From contig NZ_JAAGPR010000009.1 in the NCBI RefSeq assembly GCF_017104965.1, positions 62,001 to 126,000 on the forward strand: DNA of 64,000 bases, given 5' to 3'. Source of the stretch: Paraburkholderia sp. Ac-20340. Its GTDB lineage: Bacteria; Pseudomonadota; Gammaproteobacteria; Burkholderiales; Burkholderiaceae. The notes under the pieces were generated by a model. It had not been told where the DNA came from. It did no database searches and saw only the letters and a program-made list of their open reading frames with translations. The position numbers and the translations under genes are program-made. Below are positions 45,852 to 55,955 of this stretch, piece after piece; position 1 is the stretch's first letter; each line of letters opens with the position of its first letter.

Positions 45852-46011
45852 GGCTGCCTCCCAGGCGCGCCGATATTGGCGCTAGAGCTTGAATGGAGGC
45901 AAGACTAGCATCGCGTCCTGCCGCGCCCAACGAAGTTATCTTCACACTGATATCAGCATTGCAGAGCGCGATTTCGGGAATGCTTTTGCATCCTGACGAT
46001 ATGCGCCAGGC

Positions 46012-47217
46012 TCAGCAGGCGTCCTGTCGAATCGCGACTTGAGCGGCCGTTTTCAGCGGCGCGCCGGGTGTCGCTGCGCGCTTGTCGTGCCGCGCTGCAA
46101 ACCACGTCAGCACCAGCGCCGCGATGGCCACCACCGCCGCCACCCACGGCAGCGCATCGAGCGCCACGCCGCGTGCAATCGCCATCCCGCCGAGCCACGC
46201 GCCCAGCGCATTGCCCATATTGAAAGCGCCGATGTTGAGCGTCGAGGCAAGGTTCGGCGCGGCGGCGGCCTTCGCCACCACGCGCATCTGCAGCGGCGGC
46301 ACAGTCGCGAACGCGGCGATACCCCAGACGAACAGCGTGATCGCGGCGGGCACACCTGCGTGGCTCGTCCTGGTGAAGATCGCCATGACCACGGCGAGCG
46401 CGACGAGAATGCCCATCAGCGAAGGCATCAGCGCGCGATCCGCCAGCTTGCCGCCGAGCGTGTTGCCCAGCGTCAGCCCGACGCCGAACAGCACGAGCAT
46501 CAGCGTCACGCCGCGCGGCGTGAAACCGCTCACCTGTTCGAGAATCGGCGCGATGTAGGTGAACACGACGAACACGCCGCCAAAGCCCAGCACCGTCATG
46601 CCCAGCGCCATCCACACCTGCGGATCGCGCAGCACGCGCACTTCCTGACCGAGGCTGACCGGGCCGCTGTCGTGCCGGTTCGGCACCAGCGCCGTCACGC
46701 CGATCAGCGAAATCACGCCGAGTGCGCTCACGATCCAGAACGCCACGCGCCAGCCGAACTGCTGGCCGATCGCCGTGCCGAACGGCACGCCCAGCACCGT
46801 CGCGAGCGTGAGCCCCGTGAACATCAGCGCGATGGCGCTGGCGCGCTTTTCCTGCGGCACGAGCGAGGCCGCCACCACCGCGCCGATGCCGAAGAACGAA
46901 CCGTGCGCGAACGAAGCGACGACGCGCGCGACCATCAGCAGCGCGTAGTTATCGGCCATCGCGCACATCACGTTGCCGACGATAAACACGCCCATCAGCA
47001 ATTGCAGCGCGAGCTTGCGCGGCATGCGGCTGGTGAGCACGGCGAGCACCGGCGCGCCCACGGCCACGCCCAGCGCGTAGCCGCTCACCAGCAGGCCAGC
47101 AGCGGGAATCGTCACGCCCAGATCGCGCGCGACGTCGGGCAGCAGGCCCATGATGAGGAACTCGGTGGTGCCGATGGCAAAAGCGCTGATCGCCAGCGCA
47201 AGCAAGGGAATAGGCAT
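46012..47217 (-). CDS. DHA1-family MFS efflux transporter
   Basis: 401 residues with 12 membrane segments. Sequence marks: LALAISAFAIGTTEFLIMGL, LPDVARDLGVTIPAAGLLVS, GAPVLAVLTSRMPRKLALQL (motif A region), FAHGSFFGIGAVVAASLVPQ and VLGVPFGTAIGQQFGWRVAF (motif C region). This is the YdhP/NepI/AraJ-like group of drug or sugar exporters. AGGAG lies 7 nt before the ATG. The downstream XRE-cupin and upstream VOC gene share its strand; the LysR gene is divergent. Confidence 0.9.
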   Translation of the reverse strand: MPIPLLALAISAFAIGTTEFLIMGLLPDVARDLGVTIPAAGLLVSGYALGVAVGAPVLAVLTSRMPRKLALQLLMGVFIVGNVMCAMADNYALLMVARVVASFAHGSFFGIGAVVAASLVPQEKRASAIALMFTGLTLATVLGVPFGTAIGQQFGWRVAFWIVSALGVISLIGVTALVPNRHDSGPVSLGQEVRVLRDPQVWMALGMTVLGFGGVFVVFTYIAPILEQVSGFTPRGVTLMLVLFGVGLTLGNTLGGKLADRALMPSLMGILVALAVVMAIFTRTSHAGVPAAITLFVWGIAAFATVPPLQMRVVAKAAAAPNLASTLNIGAFNMGNALGAWLGGMAIARGVALDALPWVAAVVAIAALVLTWFAARHDKRAATPGAPLKTAAQVAIRQDAC

Positions 47218-47261
47218 CGCAATCTCCTGATGGCCTGAATGTGTGGGATGAGTGCTGCGGT

Positions 47262-47639
47262 TCAGCCCGCCGCCGTCACGAACTCGACGACCACGCCCGG
47301 CGCGAGCGCGACGAACAATTGCCGCTCGCCGCTCAAGGGCACGTCCGCGAGTTGATACGGCACGTCATGCGATTCGATGCGCGCGAGCAGCGCCTGCCAT
47401 TCGCCGCCGGGCGCGACGCGAAACGCCACGTGATCGAAGCGCGGCGCCACGCGCGCGGGCCGCGCGCCGGGCATCGTCGAATCGACCAGATGGACGACGG
47501 GACGCCCGTTCGCGTAAAGCCAGTAGCCGCCCACCGAAAACGGCGGACGCGGCCCGTTCTCCAGTCCGGCGATGTCGCAAAAGAAACGGCGCGCGCCTTC
47601 CAGATCGGGCGTGACGAGGGTGACGTGATCGAGTTGCAT
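47262..47639 (-). CDS. VOC-family (glyoxalase-like) protein
   Basis: 125 residues, one VOC domain: MQLDHVTLVTPDLEGARRFF, GGYWLYANGRPVVHLVD, FDHVAFRVAP and RQLFVALAPGVVVEFV. Metal-ligand positions (His4-type, His in VVHLV, His in DHVAF, Glu near the end) are present. The family includes dioxygenases, glyoxalases and resistance proteins, so substrate is undefined. Divergent from the LysR gene, 44 bp upstream of the DHA1 transporter. Confidence 0.85.
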   Translation of the reverse strand: MQLDHVTLVTPDLEGARRFFCDIAGLENGPRPPFSVGGYWLYANGRPVVHLVDSTMPGARPARVAPRFDHVAFRVAPGGEWQALLARIESHDVPYQLADVPLSGERQLFVALAPGVVVEFVTAAG

Positions 47640-47726
47640 GGCGGGTCCTGGTGCGGCGTGGCGGGCAAAACCTGAAAACACGCGCATTGTCGGTGCTCCA
47701 CGCGATTTTGATAATTGGCGTAGCAT

Positions 47727-47741
47727 TTGAAGCATTTTCAA
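47727..47741. promoter_or_regulatory. Candidate LysR-type operator
   Basis: TTGAAGCATTTTCAA is a perfect TTGAA-N5-TTCAA palindrome of the T-N11-A class, 20 bp before the LysR start and about 88 bp before the divergent VOC gene, the usual place for a LysR autoregulatory site. Confidence 0.6.
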
Positions 47742-47761
47742 TCGCCATCTAATAATCGCGT

Positions 47762-48760
47762 ATGGACAATCTCGGCGACGTGCGCCTTTTCGTGGAGGCC
47801 GCGCGGCTCGGCAGTCTGTCGGCGGCCGGGCGCAAGCTCGGCCTCACGCCCGCTGCGGCCAGCGCCCGCCTCGCGCGGCTCGAAGCCGAACTGCACGCGC
47901 GCCTGTTCGATCGCACCACCCGCCAGCTGCGCCTCACCGACGAAGGCCGCAGCTATCTCACCTGTAGCGAACACGCGCTGCGCTCGCTCGACGACGCCAA
48001 GGCCGCGCTGCAGGAGGGCCAGAACGCGGTGCGCGGCAAGGTGCGTATTTCGGCGACGTCGGACTTCGGCCGCAATCTGCTGATGAGCTGGCTCGACGAA
48101 TTCCGCACGCGCTATCCCGACGTGCGCTTCGCGCTCACGCTGACCGATTCGATCTCGAATCTCGTGCAGGAAGATATCGATCTGGCGATCCGCTTCGGCA
48201 CGCCCGCCGACAGTTCGCTGATCGCGCGACGCCTCGCGCCGAACCCGCGCGTGCTGTGCGCCGCGCCCAAATACATCGCGCAGCACGGCGAACCGCAGGA
48301 ACCGGCCGATCTGGCCCGCTTCGACTGCATCGTGATCGGTTCGCCGGCCGGGCCGGTCAACGAGTGGCGTTTCACGCGCGGCGACCAAACCCAGACCTAC
48401 GTGGTGCCGCTGCACGACGCGCTGGAAAGCTCGGACGGCGAGGCCGTGCGCCAGTGGACGCTGTGCGGTTACGGGTTATCGGTGAAATCGATCTGGGACG
48501 TCGCCGACGACCTGCGCGCCGGGCGTCTGCAAATCGTCATGCCGGACTGGCGCTACCCCGAGCAGCCGGTGCACGCGCTGTACCATCGCAACCGCTATCT
48601 GGCGCCGCGCGTGCGTGTGCTGCTGGAGTTTCTGACCGAGCGCTTCGCGCAGACTTCGGGCGAATTGAGCGCGCTCGTGCCGTGCGCGCAAGACAGCGCC
48701 GACACGCCAGCCGGCAAGACCGGCGCACGTTCGCGCCGACGCAAAGCCGTCGAGGCATAA
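47762..48760 (+). CDS. LysR-family transcriptional regulator
   Basis: 332 residues. The winged helix is NLGDVRLFVEAARLGSLSAA, GRKLGLTPAAASARLARLEA and ELHARLFDRTTRQLRLTDEG; the effector domain starts VRGKVRISATSDFGRNLLMS and includes IDLAIRFGTPADSSLIARRL, in the DmlR/AaeR-like group. The C-terminal 25 residues are basic (ARSRRRKAVEA). Divergent from the VOC/DHA1 genes, which it probably controls; the candidate operator lies between. Confidence 0.92.
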   Translation: MDNLGDVRLFVEAARLGSLSAAGRKLGLTPAAASARLARLEAELHARLFDRTTRQLRLTDEGRSYLTCSEHALRSLDDAKAALQEGQNAVRGKVRISATSDFGRNLLMSWLDEFRTRYPDVRFALTLTDSISNLVQEDIDLAIRFGTPADSSLIARRLAPNPRVLCAAPKYIAQHGEPQEPADLARFDCIVIGSPAGPVNEWRFTRGDQTQTYVVPLHDALESSDGEAVRQWTLCGYGLSVKSIWDVADDLRAGRLQIVMPDWRYPEQPVHALYHRNRYLAPRVRVLLEFLTERFAQTSGELSALVPCAQDSADTPAGKTGARSRRRKAVEA

Positions 48761-48763
48761 GGC

Positions 48764-48769
48764 TATAAT
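48764..48769 (+). promoter_or_regulatory. Candidate -10 element upstream of miaB
   Basis: A perfect TATAAT directly after the LysR gene. The sequence 17 bp upstream is a poor -35, so this is only a partial promoter match. It would give miaB a leader of about 220 nt. Confidence 0.4.
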
Positions 48770-48997
48770 GTCGGATTAAGCTGAACGACGGTTCGCGTCG
48801 TCAAACTGCGGAAAAAAACGCGAAAGCGGCCTCAAAAGCCGCCGTAAAACCCCGCAAGCGAACCGCCCCACCGTGCGCCACGGCTCTCGCAGGCCGGCCA
48901 CTCGATTCAGCCCCACTTTTCACCGAAGTCCCGACGTGCATGACGTGCATCAACCGGACGACGCCCCCAGGTGAACCACTGCGAACGGCGAACCCCG

Positions 48998-50371
48998 ATG
49001 ACCAAGAAAGTATATGTAAAGACCTACGGCTGCCAGATGAACGAGTACGACTCCGACAAGATGGTCGACGTACTCGGCGCCGCTGAAGGACTCGTGAAGA
49101 CCGACACGCCCGAGGATGCGGACGTGATTCTGTTCAACACCTGCTCGGTGCGCGAAAAGGCGCAGGAAAAAGTCTTCTCCGAACTCGGCCGCGTGCGCGA
49201 GCTGAAGGAAGCGAACCCGAACCTGCTGATCGGCGTGGGCGGCTGCGTGGCGAGCCAGGAAGGCGCGTCCATCGTCCAGCGCGCGCCGTACGTCGATCTG
49301 GTGTTCGGTCCGCAGACGCTGCACCGCCTGCCGCAGATGATCGACGCGCGCCGCGCCTCGGGCCGCGCGCAGGTCGACATCAGCTTCCCCGAAATCGAAA
49401 AGTTCGACCATCTGCCGCCCGCGCGCGTGGAAGGCCCGAGCGCGTTCGTCTCGATCATGGAAGGCTGCTCGAAGTACTGCAGCTACTGCGTCGTGCCCTA
49501 CACGCGCGGCGAAGAAGTCTCGCGTCCGCTCGACGACGTGCTGACCGAAATCGCGGGTCTCGCCGACCAGGGCGTGCGTGAAGTCACGCTGCTCGGCCAG
49601 AACGTCAATGCCTATCTGGGCGCGCTCACGCTAGGCGCGACCGATGTCGCCGACTTCGCCACGCTGATCGAATACGTCGCCGAAATCCCCGGCATCGAAC
49701 GTATCCGCTACACGACTTCGCACCCGAAGGAATTCACGCAGCGTCTGATCGACACCTACGCCAAGGTGCCCAAGCTCGTGAGCCATCTGCATCTGCCGGT
49801 GCAGCACGGTTCGGACCGCGTGCTGATGGCGATGAAGCGCGGCTACACGGTGCTCGAATACAAGTCGGTGATCCGCAAGCTGCGCGCGATCCGCCCGGAC
49901 CTGTCGCTGTCGACGGACATCATCGTCGGCTTCCCTGGCGAGACGGAAGAAGACTTCGAAAAGACCATGAAGCTCGTCGAAGAGATGAGCTACGACACGA
50001 GCTTTTCGTTCATCTACAGCCCGCGTCCGGGTACGCCCGCCGCGAATCTGGAAGACGAAACGCCGCGCGAGATCAAGCTCAAGCGTCTGCAGCATCTGCA
50101 GGCCACGATCGAAGAGAACGTGCAGCGCATCAGCCAGTCGATGGTCGGCAAAGTCGAGCGCATTCTGGTCGAAGGCCCGTCGCGCAAGGACCCGAGCGAA
50201 CTGTCGGGCCGCACGGAAAACAACCGTGTGGTGAATTTCCCGGCGCCGCTCGCTTCGCACGCACGTCTGATCGGCCAGATGATCGACGTGAAAATCAATC
50301 ACGCCTACCCGCACTCGCTGCGCGGCGAGCTCGTGCTCGCGCACGAGGGCAATGCGGCGGTTTCGCACTAA
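48998..50371 (+). CDS. miaB: tRNA-2-methylthio-N6-dimethylallyladenosine synthase
   Basis: Radical-SAM methylthiotransferase that modifies A37 of tRNAs reading UNN codons. 457 residues from [20 protein letters not shown]. The auxiliary cluster Cys are in [16 protein letters not shown] and [11 protein letters not shown]; the SAM cluster is [19 protein letters not shown] (CxxxCxxC); [10 protein letters not shown] and a C-terminal TRAM domain ([20 protein letters not shown]) follow. An in-frame GTG at 48971 is possible; the ATG fits homologues. First gene of the block miaB-phoH-ybeY-chaC-corC-lnt. Confidence 0.96.
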   Translation: MTKKVYVKTYGCQMNEYDSDKMVDVLGAAEGLVKTDTPEDADVILFNTCSVREKAQEKVFSELGRVRELKEANPNLLIGVGGCVASQEGASIVQRAPYVDLVFGPQTLHRLPQMIDARRASGRAQVDISFPEIEKFDHLPPARVEGPSAFVSIMEGCSKYCSYCVVPYTRGEEVSRPLDDVLTEIAGLADQGVREVTLLGQNVNAYLGALTLGATDVADFATLIEYVAEIPGIERIRYTTSHPKEFTQRLIDTYAKVPKLVSHLHLPVQHGSDRVLMAMKRGYTVLEYKSVIRKLRAIRPDLSLSTDIIVGFPGETEEDFEKTMKLVEEMSYDTSFSFIYSPRPGTPAANLEDETPREIKLKRLQHLQATIEENVQRISQSMVGKVERILVEGPSRKDPSELSGRTENNRVVNFPAPLASHARLIGQMIDVKINHAYPHSLRGELVLAHEGNAAVSH

Positions 50372-50419
50372 GCTGCGCACTGTCACGCTATCCACGGAAC
50401 ACGGGAGTTCAGAGACACC

Positions 50420-51505
50420 TTGAAGCCGAATCAGCAGCATCTGGAATTCACCGCGCCGCGCGAAGACAACGCGCGGCTCGCGAACCTCTGCGGTCCGCTC
50501 GACGAGAACCTGCGACAGATCGAGCAAGCCCTCGACGTCACGCTCGCGCGCCGCGGTCATCGCATCTCGATCCGCGGCCGTGGCGCGAAACTCGCCCTCG
50601 CCGCGCTCGAAAACTTCTACAACAAGGCACGCGATCCGCTGTCCATGGACGATATCCAGCTTGCGCTGGTCGAAGCGCGTCATCCGGCGGCGATGGGCCT
50701 GAAAAGCGGTAACGGTAACGGCGGCACCAACGGTGACGACGCCATCGACCCGCGTTTTCGCGGCGATCCCGATCATCCGTTCGACGAGCCGGCCGGTCTC
50801 GACATCGATATCGAGGAACAGGGCCCGAAGCTCTACACGCGTCGCGCCGACCTGCGCGGCCGCACGCCCGCGCAGCGCGAGTACCTCAAGCAGATCATTT
50901 CGCACGACGTGACCTTCGGCATCGGACCGGCGGGCACGGGCAAGACCTATCTCGCGGTGGCCTGCGCGGTGGACGCGCTCGAACGCGATCAGGTCAAGCG
51001 CATCGTGCTCACGCGTCCGGCCGTGGAAGCGGGCGAGCGTCTGGGCTTCCTGCCCGGCGATCTCTCGCAGAAGGTCGATCCGTATCTGCGTCCGCTTTAT
51101 GACGCGCTGTACGACCTGCTCGGTTTCGACAAGACGGCGAAGATGTTCGAGCGCCAGATGATCGAAATCGCGCCGCTCGCCTACATGCGCGGGCGCACGC
51201 TCAATCACGCGTTCATCATTCTCGACGAGGCGCAGAACACCACGCCCGAGCAGATGAAGATGTTCCTCACGCGTATCGGCTTCGGTTCGAAGGCGGTCGT
51301 GACCGGCGACACCACGCAGATCGACCTGCCGCGCGGCCACAAGAGCGGCCTGATCGAGGCGCAACACGTGCTGAATAACGTGCGCGGCATCGCCGTCACG
51401 CATTTCACCAGCGCGGATGTGGTGCGTCACCCGCTGGTCGCGCGTATCGTCGAAGCCTACGACGCGCACGCGAAAAAGGACGAGAGCAACAGCGACGCGC
51501 GCTAA
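50420..51505 (+). CDS. PhoH-family P-loop protein
   Basis: 361 residues with a TTG start at 50420 ([20 protein letters not shown] next). Walker [21 protein letters not shown], then [40 protein letters not shown] and Walker [41 protein letters not shown]. PhoH-like ATPases neighbour ybeY throughout proteobacteria and are linked to RNA metabolism. The N-terminal KH-like region ([20 protein letters not shown]) is present. GGGAG and AGAGA precede the TTG. Confidence 0.93.
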   Translation: MKPNQQHLEFTAPREDNARLANLCGPLDENLRQIEQALDVTLARRGHRISIRGRGAKLALAALENFYNKARDPLSMDDIQLALVEARHPAAMGLKSGNGNGGTNGDDAIDPRFRGDPDHPFDEPAGLDIDIEEQGPKLYTRRADLRGRTPAQREYLKQIISHDVTFGIGPAGTGKTYLAVACAVDALERDQVKRIVLTRPAVEAGERLGFLPGDLSQKVDPYLRPLYDALYDLLGFDKTAKMFERQMIEIAPLAYMRGRTLNHAFIILDEAQNTTPEQMKMFLTRIGFGSKAVVTGDTTQIDLPRGHKSGLIEAQHVLNNVRGIAVTHFTSADVVRHPLVARIVEAYDAHAKKDESNSDAR

Positions 51506-51530
51506 GGCGAACGTCAACGACACCACCACC

Positions 51531-51992
51531 ATGGCACGCGCACCGAAACTCAAACTGAACGTGCAGTTCCCCGCCGCGAAGGCGTTCCCCGAGCACAAGG
51601 CCGCGCTGCCCCGCGCAACCGTGGCTGCGTGGATCAAGGCATCGCTGTTCGCGGACGCGGAACTGACCGTGCGCTTCGTCGACGCCGAAGAAGGCCGCAC
51701 GCTCAACCGCACCTATCGCGGCAAGGACTACGCGACCAACGTGCTCACCTTCGCCTACGCGGAAAGCGAGGACGATCCCGTCACCGGCGATCTGATCCTC
51801 TGCTGTCCGGTGGTGGCGAAGGAAGCCGCCGAGCAGGGCAAGCCGCTGTCGGCGCACTACGCGCATCTGCTCGTGCACGGCACGCTGCACGCGCAGGGTT
51901 ACGACCACGAAGACGATGCCGAAGCGGAAGAGATGGAAGGCATCGAAACCGAAGTGCTCGCCTCGCTCGGCTTTCCCGATCCGTATAAATAA
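51531..51992 (+). CDS. ybeY: Endoribonuclease YbeY (16S rRNA maturation factor)
   Basis: 153 residues. The zinc motif H-x3-H-x5-H is [12 protein letters not shown], preceded by [18 protein letters not shown] and [14 protein letters not shown], all typical. YbeY acts in 16S rRNA 3'-end processing and ribosome quality control. Start 51531 ([20 protein letters not shown]) lies 25 bp after phoH; the upstream frame is open but not homologous. Confidence 0.94.
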   Translation: MARAPKLKLNVQFPAAKAFPEHKAALPRATVAAWIKASLFADAELTVRFVDAEEGRTLNRTYRGKDYATNVLTFAYAESEDDPVTGDLILCCPVVAKEAAEQGKPLSAHYAHLLVHGTLHAQGYDHEDDAEAEEMEGIETEVLASLGFPDPYK

Positions 51993-52027
51993 GGCTCTCC
52001 ACCCAGCCTCCCTCTGCTCTGCCCGAT

Positions 52028-52753
52028 ATGAACGACAAGCGCGCGAACGTTTCTGGTGAAGTGAACGACTCCGACAAGCAGACGCAGAAGGATGCGCGGT
52101 TGATCGCCGCTTCGACGGGCGACACGCCCTGCCCCGGCTATCCGCCGTCGCTGGGCGAATCGCGCCTGCTCACCGAAGACGAACTGCGCGTGTCGCTCGA
52201 CTGCACGCTCCAGCAATGGGACGGCAAGAGCGATATCTGGCTGTTCGGCTATGGCTCGCTGATCTGGAACCCCGGCTTGCCGACCGTCGAAAGCGTGCGC
52301 TCGCGCGTGCACGGCTACCATCGCGGGCTGTATCTGTGGTCGCGCGTGAACCGCGGCACGCCCGAGCAGCCGGGCCTCGTGCTCGCGCTCGATCGCGGCG
52401 GCTCGTGCGCGGGCGTGGCATTTCGCCTCGCCGCCGAAGGCGTCATGCCGCATATGGAAGCGCTCTGGCGCCGCGAAATGCCGATGGGCTCGTACCGGCC
52501 CGCGTGGCTGCCCTGCGTGCTCGCCGACGGCCGGCGCGTCGCCGCGCTCGCCTTCGTCATGCGCCGCGAGGCCTCCACCTACACCGGCAAACTCGCCGAA
52601 GACACCGTGCGCACCGTATTCGGCTGCGCGAGCGGCCGCTACGGCACGACGCTCGACTACGTGCGCCGCACCGTGGAAGCGCTGCGCGAAAGCGGCATGC
52701 CGGACCGCGCGCTGGAGCGGCTGCTGGCCCGCTGCGCGGGCGAATCGCGCTGA
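52028..52753 (+). CDS. Gamma-glutamylcyclotransferase, ChaC-like
   Basis: 241 residues. The ChaC/GGCT fold starts WLFGYGSLIWNPGLPTVESV (YGSL substrate loop), then VHGYHRGLYLWSRVNRGTPE, GLVLALDRGGSCAGVAFRLA and the catalytic-region Glu in LWRREMPMGSYRPAWLPC. ChaC proteins degrade glutathione to 5-oxoproline and Cys-Gly. It is inserted between ybeY and corC, a variation seen in Burkholderiaceae. A 50-residue polar N-terminal stretch precedes the fold. Confidence 0.9.
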   Translation: MNDKRANVSGEVNDSDKQTQKDARLIAASTGDTPCPGYPPSLGESRLLTEDELRVSLDCTLQQWDGKSDIWLFGYGSLIWNPGLPTVESVRSRVHGYHRGLYLWSRVNRGTPEQPGLVLALDRGGSCAGVAFRLAAEGVMPHMEALWRREMPMGSYRPAWLPCVLADGRRVAALAFVMRREASTYTGKLAEDTVRTVFGCASGRYGTTLDYVRRTVEALRESGMPDRALERLLARCAGESR

Positions 52754-52949
52754 ATGACCGTCCGCCAGCGCCCGCCCGAGGCGATCCCGCCCCAGACCGC
52801 GCAATTTTGATCCGCGACGCGACCCGCACCCATCTGCGATAGGATTGATCTCATGTGACGTGACATACATGGCCGCGCCACACGCATGATGTATCCTTTC
52901 CCTTCCGCAACAGCGCGCCAGGCCACGAAGAGGCCAAGGGCGCACCACC

Positions 52950-53843
52950 ATGAACGACTCCTATCCCAGTCGACGACAGACCGACAAACCGCAGGAAAAG
53001 CGCTCCCTTCTCGAGCGGCTGACCGACTTCATCTCGCCCGAGCCCGACTCGCGTAGCGAGCTTCTCGAAATCCTCCAGGACGCCCACGCGCGCAATCTGA
53101 TCGACGCGGATTCGCTGTCGATGATCGAAGGCGTGTTCCAGGTCTCCGAGCTGTGCGCGCGCGACATCATGGTGCCGCGCGCCCAGATGGATGCGATCAA
53201 CATCGCCGAGAATCCCGACGATTTCATCCCCTTCGTGCTGGAAAAGGCGCACTCGCGCTATCCGGTCTACGAGGGCAATCGCGACAACGTGATCGGCGTG
53301 CTGCTCGCGAAAGACCTGCTGCGTTATTACGCCGAAGAGGAATTCGACGTGCGCGGCATGCTGCGCCCCGCCGTTTTCATCCCCGAATCGAAGCGTCTGA
53401 ACGTGCTGCTGCACGACTTCCGCCAGAACCGCAATCACATCGCCATCGTCGTGGACGAATACGGCGGCGTGGCGGGCCTGATCACGATCGAGGACGTGCT
53501 GGAGCAGATCGTCGGCGATATCGAAGACGAATACGACTTCGACGAGGAAAGCGGCAATATCATCGCTTCGCCGGATGGGCGCTTCCGCGTGCGCGCGCTC
53601 ACCGAGCTCGAACAGTTTAACGAGGCGTTCGGCACCCATTATCCCGATGAGGAAGTCGATACGATCGGCGGCTTCGTGACGAATCATTTCGGGCACGTGC
53701 CGCATCGCGGCGAGAAAGTGCGTATCGACGATCTGATCTTCGAAGTGCTGCGCGCCGATGCCCGCCAGGTGCATATGCTGCTGGTGCGCCGCGATCCGTT
53801 GGCCGGTCAGCGCGAGGCCGTGCTGGCGCCGCCGGGCACCTGA
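52950..53843 (+). CDS. corC: CorC/HlyC-family CBS-domain protein
   Basis: 297 residues, cytosolic. Two CBS domains: VSELCARDIMVPRAQMDAIN with HSRYPVYEGNRDNVIGVLLA and then MLRPAVFIPESKRLNVLLHD with NRNHIAIVVDEYGGVAGLIT and IEDVLEQIVGDIEDEYD. The C-terminal CorC/HlyC domain is GRFRVRALTELEQFNEAFGT to GFVTNHFGHVPHRGEKVRID. CorC-type proteins are associated with Mg2+/Co2+ efflux. It is followed by a strong terminator and then lnt. Confidence 0.93.
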   Translation: MNDSYPSRRQTDKPQEKRSLLERLTDFISPEPDSRSELLEILQDAHARNLIDADSLSMIEGVFQVSELCARDIMVPRAQMDAINIAENPDDFIPFVLEKAHSRYPVYEGNRDNVIGVLLAKDLLRYYAEEEFDVRGMLRPAVFIPESKRLNVLLHDFRQNRNHIAIVVDEYGGVAGLITIEDVLEQIVGDIEDEYDFDEESGNIIASPDGRFRVRALTELEQFNEAFGTHYPDEEVDTIGGFVTNHFGHVPHRGEKVRIDDLIFEVLRADARQVHMLLVRRDPLAGQREAVLAPPGT

Positions 53844-53874
53844 GGCTTTCGAGCTTGACATGCTCGACCTGAAG

Positions 53875-53904
53875 AAACGCCGGCTTTCGCGCCGGCGTTT
53901 TTTA
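53875..53904 (+). terminator. Rho-independent terminator after corC
   Basis: AAACGCCGGC (53875-53884) pairs with GCCGGCGTTT (53891-53900) around a 6-nt loop, followed by TTTTTT in total. It separates corC from lnt. Confidence 0.92.
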
Positions 53905-54060
53905 TTCCAGCGATCGATCCCCACGACGATTCACCCGACGCAGCCCGTCGCCACGAATTCCTGTCGCGCGAAAATGCTATCGTTGCGCTCGCTGCGTGCA
54001 TGGCTCGCGGCGACGAAGCACTGACCTCGCACTCACGAATCACTCCGCAATCCGCGCTCC

Positions 54061-55701
54061 ATGGCCGAACCGATCGATTCCCGCACGCGCGATGGCGCGC
54101 GCGCCGCACTCCCCGCCAGCCGCAGCGTGCCGGCGTGGCATTACCTCGCCGCGCTCGCGCTGGGCGCGCTCAACACGCTCGCGTTCGCGCCCACGCCGCA
54201 TGGCGGCTGGCTCGAAATCGCCATTTTCGCGGGATTTTATTTCTGGCTCACGCGCACCACGGGCTGGAAAAGCGCGCTCTTCACGGGCTGGGCGTTCGGC
54301 TTCGGCAATTTCGTCACGGGCGTCTGGTGGCTGTATGTGAGCATGCACTTCTATGGCGGCATGCCCGCGCCGCTCGCGGGCGCGGCGCTCGGGCTCTTCT
54401 CGCTTTATCTCGGCATCTACCCGGCGCTGGCCGCGCTGGTCTGGTCGTTCTGCGCCGGTCACGCGCGCAATAGCCGCCTGGGCGCCGATGCGCGGCCCTT
54501 CGCGCCCACCTGGCACGGCGCTTTCGCGTTCGCCAGCGCGTGGGCGCTCGGCGAATGGGCGCGCGGCTATATCTTCACCGGCTTTCCGTGGCTCTCGAGC
54601 GGCTACGCGCAGGTGGACGGGCCGCTCGCCGGCTTCGCGCCGATCGTCGGCGTGTATGGCGTGGGCTGGGTGCTGGCGCTGGTCGCGGCGCTGCTCGTGC
54701 AGACCATCATCAGCGTGCGGCTTGCGCGCGGTGGAGCGATCACCGCGGCCATCATCGCGCTGGGCACGATCGGCGCGGGCCTGCTGCTGCCGCGCGTGAA
54801 CTGGACCCACCCGGAAAACGCCACGCTCAACGTGCGCCTGCTGCAAGGCAACGTGAAGCAGGACATGAAATTCTCCGAGTCCGGCACGCAGGACGCGCTC
54901 AACGAGTTCCAGAAGCTCATCACCGAAAAGCCCGCCGATCTCGTCGTCACGCCGGAAACCGCCGTGCCGGTGCTGGTGCAGCAGATCCCGGAGAAGTTCG
55001 GCCGCGATATCCGCGATTTCGCCGACACCACGCACACCGCCATCCTGTTCGGCGCGGTGGGCGGCACGATCACGCCGGAAGGCCGCGTCGTCGATTACAC
55101 CAACAGCCTGTTTGGCGTGACGCCGGGGCAAAACGGCCTGTATCGCTACGACAAGCACCATCTCGTGCCCTTCGGCGAGTTCGTGCCCTGGGGCTTCCGC
55201 TGGTTCGTGAACCTGATGAACATTCCGCTCGGCGATTTCGCGCGCGGCGCGCCGGTGCAGCCGCCGTTCCTCGTGCACAACCAGCCGGTGGCCGTCGATA
55301 TCTGCTACGAGGACATCTTCGGCGAGGAAATCGCCCGCACGGTGCGCGAGAACCCGGTTTCGCCGGGCATTCTGGTGAATTCGACCAATCTGGCCTGGTT
55401 CGGCGACACCATCGCGCTCGACCAGCATCTGCAGATCGCGCGCATGCGCTCGCTCGAAACCGGCCGGCCGATGCTGCGCGCGACCAACACGGGCGCCACC
55501 GCCGCCATCGACGCGCACGGCAACGTGATCGCGCGCCTGCCCACGTTCACGGCGGGCTCGCTCGACGTGCAGATCGCCGGTACGCAAGGCTTTACGCCCT
55601 ACGTGACGAGCGGCAACAACACGGTAATCGCCATTTCCCTGCTGCTGCTCGCGGTGGGTTTTGCGTTCGGTCCGGGCCGCATCGGGCGCAAGAAAGCCTG
55701 A
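54061..55701 (+). CDS. lnt: Apolipoprotein N-acyltransferase
   Basis: Adds the third acyl chain to the N-terminal Cys of lipoproteins in the inner membrane. 546 residues: about seven membrane segments in the first 240 residues (ALGALNTLAFAPTPHGGWLE, FGNFVTGVWWLYVSMHFYGG), then the periplasmic nitrilase domain with the catalytic triad Glu (VVTPETAVPVL), Lys (YDKHHLVPFGEFVP) and Cys (VDICYEDIFGEEI). A final membrane segment ends at GRIGRKKA. It has its own promoter region after the corC terminator. Confidence 0.95.
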   Translation: MAEPIDSRTRDGARAALPASRSVPAWHYLAALALGALNTLAFAPTPHGGWLEIAIFAGFYFWLTRTTGWKSALFTGWAFGFGNFVTGVWWLYVSMHFYGGMPAPLAGAALGLFSLYLGIYPALAALVWSFCAGHARNSRLGADARPFAPTWHGAFAFASAWALGEWARGYIFTGFPWLSSGYAQVDGPLAGFAPIVGVYGVGWVLALVAALLVQTIISVRLARGGAITAAIIALGTIGAGLLLPRVNWTHPENATLNVRLLQGNVKQDMKFSESGTQDALNEFQKLITEKPADLVVTPETAVPVLVQQIPEKFGRDIRDFADTTHTAILFGAVGGTITPEGRVVDYTNSLFGVTPGQNGLYRYDKHHLVPFGEFVPWGFRWFVNLMNIPLGDFARGAPVQPPFLVHNQPVAVDICYEDIFGEEIARTVRENPVSPGILVNSTNLAWFGDTIALDQHLQIARMRSLETGRPMLRATNTGATAAIDAHGNVIARLPTFTAGSLDVQIAGTQGFTPYVTSGNNTVIAISLLLLAVGFAFGPGRIGRKKA

Positions 55702-55955
55702 TACATCAAGACGTTTCGACGATGGCGCGCAGCGGCTGATCGTGCGCGGCATCGTCGCCAGAAAGACGTCACCAAGTCCGCCACAAAGCGCCTGACGCGA
55801 CGCGCCCAACCCGCCGCGGTCTCAAGGCCGCGCCAATCCGGTAAAATTCAGCGTTTTAGCACCTGGCCGCCACGCACCGGTCGCCGCGCGGGCCGCGCCT
55901 GCCGCCGCAACCCGCGTCTCCCGCCCCAAAGACACCGCAGACACTGCAGGCACAC

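Noticed and set aside
49631..51712. 693-codon minus-strand frame over miaB-phoH
   Set aside because: Antisense shadow of well-supported miaB and phoH; no family signature.
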